Positions 27,369 to 34,579 of a stretch of DNA of 34,579 nucleotides are shown here, in pieces. The notes under the pieces were generated by a model. The model was not told where the DNA came from. It saw only the letters and a program-made list of their open reading frames with translations, and searched no databases. Each line of letters starts with the position of its first letter. Within the stretch, counting starts at the first letter, position 1. Both the position numbers and the translations under genes were made by a program. Source of the stretch: Magnetococcales bacterium. GTDB lineage: Bacteria; Pseudomonadota; Magnetococcia; Magnetococcales; UBA8363. The stretch spans positions 1-34,579 of the forward strand of contig JADFZF010000012.1 of assembly GCA_015232645.1 (NCBI GenBank). Reading direction: 5' to 3'.

Positions 27369-29411
27369 ATGATTCCTTCCTCCCGACTCGAAATGTTGAC
27401 CAACAATCAACTGACGAGAACTTTCCAGAAAAATATGCAGGTTGTGCAGGCCAAGGACCCAGAACTGTATCAAACCATTATTAAGAATATTCATTTGGCC
27501 AATCATCGGGTCACACCGGTCATTGTTGACGATAAAATTGTCAATATGGAAATTTCATTTGGCCATGATCGGAAGTATAAACTTCATGACGAAGATATCG
27601 GTGAGGATGAACTGTTGACGCTGGCCCAGACCATCGACCACGAACACTCCATTCTGCTGTACAAAATTGGTTTTGGTCAGGTATTCCTGGCCCTTTATGC
27701 GCTCACGGAAAAGCCGAACATGTATTTTGATGTTTTAAAAAAACCAATTTATATCGTAGAGCCCTCCATTTCTCATTTCGTCCTTTTCCTGTCCCTGCAT
27801 GATTTGCGTGATGTCCTTCAGTCGGAACGAGTTTTCATTTTTCTTGAGGATATCCCTTTTACTGAATTCAATAAATATTTGCAGCTGCCCGGAGTACGAA
27901 TACCGAAAAAAATGGTTTCGGGCATCAAGATTCCAGGAGAGTTATTTTCTAGTTGTGACGAATCAGAAAAGAGAACACAGTTATCAACCGTGGTCTCGAA
28001 ACGAATGGAAGACATGGAAGAAGAAAAGAATCGGCTGTTGTTGGACGTCAGGCGATATTATTCCGAGCGGTCCTGGGAAACGTGGCAGGCCATCTTTTCC
28101 AAATCACCGGCAAGACCGCCGCGGGTGTTGGGTTTGACCTCCATCTATACCACATTCCTTCAATATTGCATGCGCGATTGGCTGGAAGGTTTCAAGGACT
28201 ATGGCTGTGAAACCCTTCTTCACATGGAGCCCTCAGGAACACGTCTATTCGGCGTGATAGAAATGTTACAGGATTTGCACCAATTTCGCCCCGACCTGAT
28301 TATCCTGTTGGACCATTTCCGTTATGAAAACAAGGGGCTTCTACCCCTTTCCATACCCGTGGTCAGCTGGATCCAGGATCTGCTGGATGAGGTGGTCGAT
28401 AAGAAGGGTGGAACCATAGATCCCCTTAATTTCGTTTATAGTTTTTCAAAAACCTGGCTCTCCAGTGGTATCTTTTCCGGTCCAAGGTTCAAGGATTGTC
28501 CGGTTGATTTTCTCTCCCTAGGCATCAACCCGAGGATCTATCATCCGCTGCCAGACATACCCAAAGACATTGATGTCCTGTATGTTTCTCATCTTTACCA
28601 TTCTTCCCGGACTTTGCACCCGTTTCGGGCCGGCGTTGGCGGTGAAGCCATCTGGGACCGATATGAGGTTCTCCTTCTGGCTGACAGAATCATTACTTCA
28701 GAGCAGCTGGAAATGATCTTCAAATGTACCGCGCGCCATTTGGATCAAGTGAATTATCAAGATTTACTGTATATCCTGAAAGACGAGACATCCAACCGTC
28801 GCTTTGCGCAAGGTGTTTTTTCGGAATGCCGAATCGAACCGAACGATAGACTTTATGGTTTGTTCAACCAGGGATCGGTATGTCGTCTGACGTTGGATGC
28901 GGCCAGAATCATCAAGGCCAAACCGCTCATCGAACTGGCCGATGAACCCATCACCCTGTGCATCTACGGCAAACACTGGGACGATATTGTCGAACTGAAA
29001 CGATCCACCAAGGGTCCCACGGCCAACGGCAGTTCCTTGAACCAATTGATGAACCGCGCCCGTATTTGTATCAACAACAGCGGCGGGACGACCATGCACA
29101 TGAGAGCCCTGGAAATCCTCGGCGCCGGGGTGTTCATGTTGTCTCGCCGCATTCCAAGAGATATGGATAATGCCGACTTGCGCGACTATTTCGTTGAGGG
29201 TGAGGAGGTCATATTTTTCGATGATGGTCCCGATTTGAAGGACAAGGTCCATTATTACCTGAACCACGAAAAGGAACGGGAAGAAATTGCCGCTCGAGCC
29301 CACGTCAAGGTGATCGACCTGTTCAGCTATAAAAACATAGCGGCACAGATTCTGGACAAGATTTGTAATCATTTCGGTAACATTCAGCCACCAGGTACGG
29401 GATCCCGCTGA
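27369..29411 (+). CDS. CgeB-like glycosyltransferase with Maf-like N-terminal region
   Basis: C-terminal Glyco_trans_1_2/CgeB-like region (NRARICINNSGGTTMHMRALEILGAGVFMLSRR...DYFVEGEEVIFFDDGPDLKDKVHYYLNHEKEREEIA); N-terminal ILLYKIGFGQVFLALYAL...IYIVEPSISHFVLFLSLHDLRDVLQSERVFIFL. Confidence 0.78.
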   Translation: MIPSSRLEMLTNNQLTRTFQKNMQVVQAKDPELYQTIIKNIHLANHRVTPVIVDDKIVNMEISFGHDRKYKLHDEDIGEDELLTLAQTIDHEHSILLYKIGFGQVFLALYALTEKPNMYFDVLKKPIYIVEPSISHFVLFLSLHDLRDVLQSERVFIFLEDIPFTEFNKYLQLPGVRIPKKMVSGIKIPGELFSSCDESEKRTQLSTVVSKRMEDMEEEKNRLLLDVRRYYSERSWETWQAIFSKSPARPPRVLGLTSIYTTFLQYCMRDWLEGFKDYGCETLLHMEPSGTRLFGVIEMLQDLHQFRPDLIILLDHFRYENKGLLPLSIPVVSWIQDLLDEVVDKKGGTIDPLNFVYSFSKTWLSSGIFSGPRFKDCPVDFLSLGINPRIYHPLPDIPKDIDVLYVSHLYHSSRTLHPFRAGVGGEAIWDRYEVLLLADRIITSEQLEMIFKCTARHLDQVNYQDLLYILKDETSNRRFAQGVFSECRIEPNDRLYGLFNQGSVCRLTLDAARIIKAKPLIELADEPITLCIYGKHWDDIVELKRSTKGPTANGSSLNQLMNRARICINNSGGTTMHMRALEILGAGVFMLSRRIPRDMDNADLRDYFVEGEEVIFFDDGPDLKDKVHYYLNHEKEREEIAARAHVKVIDLFSYKNIAAQILDKICNHFGNIQPPGTGSR

Positions 29412-29503
29412 GTTGTTTGATCATAACTCGCCCCAGGGGCCATGGCGACGTTGACCGAGCGAATCTTGCGCCGGTGTCATCTTGAGATCAAAGAGAGGAA
29501 AGA

Positions 29504-31477
29504 ATGCGTGTCCTTTTGGTCAGTCCCAGCTATGCCAATGGCTTCGATTCCGGTTATTTTCCGTTGGGTTTGGCATCCATCGCCGCATTTGCCAAAGATG
29601 CGGGCCACGAAGTCCATTGCCTGAACTTCAACCTGTACCGGCGTGAAGAACGCCTCCCGGTACTGGAACAGGAAATGAAACGCATCAAACCCGATCTGGT
29701 GGCTACCGGAGGTCTGTCGGTCATCATGGATGCCATCGCTGCCATATTGGGCACCGCACGTCATGTTGACCCCAAGGTAATCACTCTGGTGGGAGGAGGG
29801 GGGTTCACCGCCGATCCGGAATTGATCTTCCGATATCTTCGTCCCGACTTTGGTGTTGTCGGAGAAGGCGAGGAAAGCCTGGCCGAGTTGATGACCGTTC
29901 TCGATACCGCTGCGCGTCCCCTTTCCGAGGTCCAGGGGATCGCCTTTTGGCGGGATGCCGTCCCCGTTTTCACCGCGGAACGCCCTCCCATCCGCGACCT
30001 CGATGCCCTGCCCGACCCCGATCTGGAAGGATTCGGAATAAAAAAATTCGTCGCCATGCAAGAGCTTCCCATTTCCTTCAACTATCATTGTACCCAGGAA
30101 GTGGGACGTGTCATGAATCTTTCCGCCAGCCGTTCTTGCCCCTATCGCTGCACCTTTTGCTTCCATCCCTCGGGTCTGAAATATCGCAAGCGTTCCATTG
30201 CGCGGGTAGTGGATGAATTGTTCACCATCAGAGACAATTACGACGTCCGTTATTTCGGCATTTATGATGAACTGTTCGATTTCACCCCGGGGCGAATCGA
30301 AGAATTCTGCCACGCCTTGATTGACCGCCGGGCCAACGTCCAATGGCGCTGCTCGCTGCGCGTCAACAAGGTGACGCAGGGGTTGTTGGACCTCATGCAC
30401 GATGCCGGGTGCCAGCTGATTGCCTATGGTCTGGAAAGCGGCAGCGACAGGGTGTTGAACAGCATGCGCAAACGCATCAGCACCGCCCAGATTGCCCGAG
30501 CCATCTCCTTTACGCGCCAGGCCAAAATTGGTATTCAGGCGCAATTTCTCTTCGGCGATCCGGCGGAAACCGAAGAAACGGTTCAGGAAACCTTGCGTTT
30601 CAAGCAGGAACAAAGTCTGGATTTCATCGACTGGTCCGCCGTCACCCCCTACCCCGGAACCCCGCTCTACCACGACTGCATCGACAAGGGCATCATCAAG
30701 GACCGCATTGCTTTTCTTCAGGAAATATCCCGAGGAAACACCTATCTTTGGAATACCCCTCAACCTGCCGTCAATATGACCTCGCTTCCCGAGGAAAGGT
30801 TTCGTCAATTGTATCTGGAATTGCGGGAGGGGGTCGATTCGAGCCATCTGCGTCGGACGGCCCTGCTGCGGCGATGGCATGCCGTGACCCCCAGTACGTT
30901 CGAAATGACCCATTATTGCCGTACCTGTCAGCAGGAGCGGACCTTGACCATGGCCTATCCTCCCGAGGCCTACCCCGACGCCCCCGATCCCTGGCTGCCG
31001 TTGTTCGGAGTGCGGGAAGTCAACGCCTTGTGTTCCCAATGTCGGCGCAAGGTCGCTTTTCCCCCGTGGCTGTTCCCGGGGATGAAGGAAACCTATGGAC
31101 GTTTTCGACTCAAACTGCAGCAACTGGTCGAGGAGGGGACTCCCCTGGCCATCATGCCGGCCATGGATCGCTACCTGACCCTCTTCACCCAACAGATCGA
31201 CCTCGGTTCCCTGTTCCCTGATCAGGTCGGACTGGTATTTGATGACCGGCCCCATCGGATCGGGCAAAAGTTTTTTGATGTCGATATTTTCTCCTGGGAC
31301 CGGATCGTAACCGAAAATCTGCAAGGGATGTCGCTTCTGGTGCTGCCCTCCTGGAACCCCGAACAGTGGCGACAAAAATTATCACTCCTGGGGCTTCCAC
31401 CCCAGCGCATCATCTACTGGCAGGATTTCTACCAATCGGTAACGCCTGGAAGTCACGGAGAAGTTTCATCGCCTTGA
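29504..31477 (+). CDS. B12-binding-domain radical SAM protein with C-terminal Cys-rich region
   Basis: RBS AGAGAGGAAAG; N-terminal B12-binding-like fold (VLLVSPSYANGFDSGYFPLGLASIAAFAKDAGHEV); radical SAM CxxxCxxC SASRSCPYRCTFCFHPSG; YGLESGSDRVLNSMRK; HYCRTC...ALCSQC. Confidence 0.88.
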   Translation: MRVLLVSPSYANGFDSGYFPLGLASIAAFAKDAGHEVHCLNFNLYRREERLPVLEQEMKRIKPDLVATGGLSVIMDAIAAILGTARHVDPKVITLVGGGGFTADPELIFRYLRPDFGVVGEGEESLAELMTVLDTAARPLSEVQGIAFWRDAVPVFTAERPPIRDLDALPDPDLEGFGIKKFVAMQELPISFNYHCTQEVGRVMNLSASRSCPYRCTFCFHPSGLKYRKRSIARVVDELFTIRDNYDVRYFGIYDELFDFTPGRIEEFCHALIDRRANVQWRCSLRVNKVTQGLLDLMHDAGCQLIAYGLESGSDRVLNSMRKRISTAQIARAISFTRQAKIGIQAQFLFGDPAETEETVQETLRFKQEQSLDFIDWSAVTPYPGTPLYHDCIDKGIIKDRIAFLQEISRGNTYLWNTPQPAVNMTSLPEERFRQLYLELREGVDSSHLRRTALLRRWHAVTPSTFEMTHYCRTCQQERTLTMAYPPEAYPDAPDPWLPLFGVREVNALCSQCRRKVAFPPWLFPGMKETYGRFRLKLQQLVEEGTPLAIMPAMDRYLTLFTQQIDLGSLFPDQVGLVFDDRPHRIGQKFFDVDIFSWDRIVTENLQGMSLLVLPSWNPEQWRQKLSLLGLPPQRIIYWQDFYQSVTPGSHGEVSSP

Positions 31478-31624
31478 TGGATCAATCCGGCTTCCTTGTT
31501 CTCCAGTTCATCGGGTTGTTGTTCAACACTGCAATCAATTACCGAAAGGATCCCCATTCAATGGTTTTCCCGACCGCCCCAAGGGTCTGCCTGTCCTTCA
31601 CCCATTCAACCCGGTAGGTTTGAC

Positions 31625-32437
31625 ATGAGCGATACCCCCATCAGCCATGTTTTTTTCGTGACCAGCCACGGCACTGCTGGTGATCATTTGTTCAACTGGT
31701 TCGGCAAGGCCCTCAATGCTCATCCGGAAATCCTGGTCTATCTAGGCGAATCGGTCAGGCAAAAATATTTCAAGGAAAGATCGCGCAAGGAACGACCTGA
31801 CCCGATTTTGTTTACCCGCTTTTTGGCCGATCTCGGCACCTCCTATCAAGCGGTCGGCGACTGCTATTCCTACCGCGCCTATCAGTTGGAGTTGCTCCGT
31901 GAAGCCTTCCAGAACCAGGTCCGTTTTGTCAACATCGTCCGTCACCCTTATACTTGGCTCTATTTCTATGTGGGATGGCGATGTTCCAACATGCGTATGC
32001 CTCCCGGGGAAACCGGCCCGTTGGACCATGAATGGACCATCACCCGTCATGATGAATTCGCCCAATTGGGCCTCAAACCCTACACCAAGGGGGATGTCTC
32101 GGTCTGGGCCTCGTATCAGGGCATGCACATCCTCAACCGCATGATATCGGATCAACGGATCGGAAAACTGAATTTCCGTCTGGAGCAGGTGGCCCAAGAC
32201 CGCGATTGCTTTCAAGGGATCATCGACTATCTGACCTTCAACAGGGTCCGTTTCGATTCCGCGCTGCTGGACCTGATTTATGGTTGGGTTCACGTTCCTT
32301 TCCGAGGCAGTTCCGAGGTTCGATTCGACTCCGATACCGAATACGCTTCATGGCCCGACTGGAAGCGGGAAGCTTTCAGCAGAATCGTCAGTCAGGAAGC
32401 CTGTGACATGTTTCGTCAGTTTGGGTACTCCTTATGA
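31625..32437 (+). CDS. Sulfotransferase-like protein
   Basis: Start trimmed to ATG 31625. 5'-PSB-like VFFVTSHGTAGDHLFNWFGKALNAHPEI and 3'-PB-like VRFVNIVRHPYTWLYFYVGWR. Confidence 0.65.
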   Translation: MSDTPISHVFFVTSHGTAGDHLFNWFGKALNAHPEILVYLGESVRQKYFKERSRKERPDPILFTRFLADLGTSYQAVGDCYSYRAYQLELLREAFQNQVRFVNIVRHPYTWLYFYVGWRCSNMRMPPGETGPLDHEWTITRHDEFAQLGLKPYTKGDVSVWASYQGMHILNRMISDQRIGKLNFRLEQVAQDRDCFQGIIDYLTFNRVRFDSALLDLIYGWVHVPFRGSSEVRFDSDTEYASWPDWKREAFSRIVSQEACDMFRQFGYSL

Positions 32438-33255
32438 CTCCTACAACCAATCCCGTTACCGCTGCTCCCATCGTTCACCTGACGGTCTTCAAGTCGGGGA
32501 CGGAAATGTTTCGTAAAATCATCACCGATATGACCGGCCTCCCATTTGAGGAACCACCTCTCGTTCGGGGAAAAGTCAACTACAAGGATGTGAACCAGCT
32601 TTATCATAAACCCGGGCATTTCTATTCCTGGCATCTGTATCCCACTCCGGAGGTTCGTCGGAAAATCAAGGAAATGGCCGCCAAACCGGTTCTGCTGATT
32701 CGAAACATCTATGATCTTCCCGTGTCGATGTATCACCATTTTGCCAAAAATATCGATGCCGACATCGGCATGGGCCGGGATGTCGATCATTATTTTAGGG
32801 AAGTTGATCACCCCACCGGTCTGGCCATGATCATCAATGGTTTCATCAAACCCGATTTCATCTGGCCCGGGTTGGGGACCCACCTGCAGCACATCCAAAT
32901 GTTGCTGGAGTTGGCCCGAGACTATCCCTCTTTCCTGACTTCCTATGATCGTCTTCTGCTGCATAAAGCCAGGGAACTGAAGGCTCTGGCCACTTTCCTG
33001 GATCTTCCCATCAGTGAAAACCGGCTGGCCACCATCGTCGAGGAATCCAGCTTCGGAGCCATGAAGGCCAAGGCCGATGCGCTCAATATGGGTTCCCATT
33101 TTCGCAAGGGTCGGGTCAACAGCCATGCCGAGGAGCTGTCGGGTGAACACATTCGGATGATCCATCAGGTCATTGACAGAGAGGCCCCCGATTTACCGGC
33201 CATCGCCAAGGCCGCGGGGTTCGAAGAAATCCTCACCACTACCCTCCATCCCTGA
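32434..33255 (+). CDS. Sulfotransferase-domain protein
   Basis: VHLTVFKSGTEMFRKII (PSB-like), VLLIRNIYDLPVSMYHHF (3'-PB-like), ATFLDLPISENRLATIVEESSFGAMKAK...HFRKGRVNSHAEELSGEH typical of the sulfotransferase C-terminus. ATGA overlap with preceding gene. Confidence 0.8.
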   Translation: MTPTTNPVTAAPIVHLTVFKSGTEMFRKIITDMTGLPFEEPPLVRGKVNYKDVNQLYHKPGHFYSWHLYPTPEVRRKIKEMAAKPVLLIRNIYDLPVSMYHHFAKNIDADIGMGRDVDHYFREVDHPTGLAMIINGFIKPDFIWPGLGTHLQHIQMLLELARDYPSFLTSYDRLLLHKARELKALATFLDLPISENRLATIVEESSFGAMKAKADALNMGSHFRKGRVNSHAEELSGEHIRMIHQVIDREAPDLPAIAKAAGFEEILTTTLHP

Positions 33256-33284
33256 CTCCCTTCTCAAGAGAAAGATTGCCACCC

Positions 33285-34412
33285 ATGAGTGATCAAATCG
33301 GTTATTATCGCCAGGTTCAGCCCTTTCAACGCGACACTTCCGATCTGAACCTGTTCTTGAACACCCGCAATGCCCTTTATCGGCATTTGGGGATCGTTCC
33401 CGCTTTTCTTTTTCGCCAGTCGATTGTTGAATTTGGACCCGGCTTCGGCGAAAATGCCATCCTGCCGCTGTTGCACAAGCCCCGCCGTTACGTGCTGGTC
33501 GATTCCAATGAAAACTGTCTGGAAAAAACCCGGGACCGGCTGACTCCCCACCGCCATCCCGATACCCAACTGGACTATCGCCTGTGTACCATCGACGAAT
33601 TCCACAGCGACGAAACGTTCGACCTGGTCATCTGTGAAAGCGTCATCCCCCGGGAAATTCAACCCGAAAAAATGTTGCTCAGCGTCGCCCGCCACGTATC
33701 CATGGGCGGGGTTCTGATCATCACCTGTCAGGACCAGGTCTCGACGTTTGCCGAGTTGCTCAGACGCTTGATCACCCTGCTGGTGGTCCCACTCAATGCC
33801 CCTCTGGAGGACAAACTGGCCCGACTGGTGCCATTGTTCGAACCGCACCTGAAGACGATCCAGGGGATGAACCGCTCTCCCAGCAACTGGATCCTCGACA
33901 ACCTGCTGCGCCCCTGGGAGGATGTTTCCTTTTCCATCGTCGATGCCATTCACGCCCTCCGGGATCGGTTCGACGTTCACGGCACTTCACCCAGGTTCAT
34001 CACCGACAGTCGTTGGCATCGGATTATCCAATCGGACGATCCGGGATTCAACGATATCGCCGAGAAGGACTATTACTCCCAGGTCCATAATCTCATTAAC
34101 CACAGGGAATGGACCCCTGCGGTACCCGTTGAGAAAAATAAACAATTATTGGAGATGTGTCTGAAAATATTCGAATTGGTCCGGACCGTGGAGAACCAAC
34201 AGGATCGGAACCTGGTCCCGGTCATCCTGGACCACCTGCAAACGGTCATCGAACTCGCAGCCGATTTTTCCGTGGCAACCGGTCAGGCCTTGCGCGATTA
34301 CCACCGGGTGTTGGATCGGTTCCATCGTAGCGGAGTTTTGGAGCCATTTTCAGAATTTGCGCCACTTTTCGGACGTGGGCAACAATTCGCGAGCTTTGTC
34401 CGGCGTTGCTGA
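33285..34412 (+). CDS. SAM-dependent methyltransferase (class I) with C-terminal extension
   Basis: Motif I IVEFGPGFGENAILPLL, motif II VLVDSNENCLEKTRDRL, FDLVICESVI, MGGVLIITCQDQ. ATG 33285 preferred over TTG 33276. Confidence 0.78.
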   Translation: MSDQIGYYRQVQPFQRDTSDLNLFLNTRNALYRHLGIVPAFLFRQSIVEFGPGFGENAILPLLHKPRRYVLVDSNENCLEKTRDRLTPHRHPDTQLDYRLCTIDEFHSDETFDLVICESVIPREIQPEKMLLSVARHVSMGGVLIITCQDQVSTFAELLRRLITLLVVPLNAPLEDKLARLVPLFEPHLKTIQGMNRSPSNWILDNLLRPWEDVSFSIVDAIHALRDRFDVHGTSPRFITDSRWHRIIQSDDPGFNDIAEKDYYSQVHNLINHREWTPAVPVEKNKQLLEMCLKIFELVRTVENQQDRNLVPVILDHLQTVIELAADFSVATGQALRDYHRVLDRFHRSGVLEPFSEFAPLFGRGQQFASFVRRC

Positions 34413-34446
34413 ACACGACTATTTCCCGAATATTTCAAGACTTCCG

Positions 34447-34484
34447 CTCCCGTTGATGCGGTCGAACAGACCGTTTCACGGGAG
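34447..34484. terminator. Nested stem-loop downstream of the methyltransferase gene
   Basis: CTCCCGT(34447-34453) ... CGGTC(34459-34463)-GAACA-GACCG(34469-34473) ... ACGGGAG(34478-34484). No strong T tract follows, so termination is not certain. Confidence 0.5.
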
Positions 34485-34540
34485 TCTCTTGTCTCATTCT
34501 TCGTAACTATTCAGCTCCCCAGGTTGAAAAATATTGAAAA

Positions 34541-34579
34541 AGAAAAGGGGTCTGGGGGATTGCCCCCAGGGTTTTGTTT
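34541..34579 (-). repeat. GC-rich hairpin repeat, inverted copy at window end
   Basis: AAAAGGGGTCTGGGGGATTGCCCCCAGGGTTTTG is close to the reverse complement of copy 1 (81-126); CTGGGGG-ATTG-CCCCCAG stem at 34552-34569. Confidence 0.75.

Noticed and set aside
29477-31375. 632-aa ORF on the - strand opposite the radical SAM gene
   Set aside because: Antisense shadow ORF; the + strand frame carries clear radical SAM motifs and the - translation shows no recognisable domain.
1-34579. CRISPR arrays, tRNA or rRNA genes, insertion sequences or prophage genes
   Set aside because: No regularly spaced direct repeats, tRNA-like TTCGA arms with cloverleaf context, rRNA sequence, transposase or phage structural motifs were noticed by eye.

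Overview
Gram-negative-type, gene-dense window (about 34.6 kb), almost entirely + strand from 4.3 kb onward and dominated by signal transduction. Contents in order: (i) a membrane-anchored coiled-coil MORN-repeat protein; (ii) ZapE/AFG1-type ATPase and a LuxR-type regulator on the - strand; (iii) a Cache-HAMP-PAS-GAF histidine kinase interrupted by an in-frame TAA, followed by a REC-DUF3369-HD-GYP response regulator and a REC-PAS-GGDEF diguanylate cyclase; (iv) an orphan Tat-exported NitT/TauT-like substrate-binding protein directly upstream of a tight chemosensory operon MCP - CheR(TPR) - CheW-CheW fusion - MCP - CheA-REC - CheB - REC-REC-GGDEF(degenerate), whose layout resembles the Wsp pathway; (v) a molybdenum-carrier-like gene (- strand), a histidine-kinase-like ATPase whose H-box His is replaced by Asn, CheD and a GDSL/SGNH esterase; (vi) a putative glycan or small-molecule decoration cluster: Maf-like/CgeB-like glycosyltransferase, B12-binding radical SAM enzyme, two different sulfotransferases and a SAM methyltransferase. 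The most interesting signal is that the WspR-position output protein has lost its GGDEF active site (EDDAF) but kept an RxxD I-site (RKTD), and carries a Glu at the phospho-acceptor position of its first REC domain. This suggests a Wsp-like pathway whose output reads c-di-GMP instead of making it. Both window ends carry inverted copies of the same short GC-rich hairpin repeat. All product calls come from reading motifs by eye; no database search was run.
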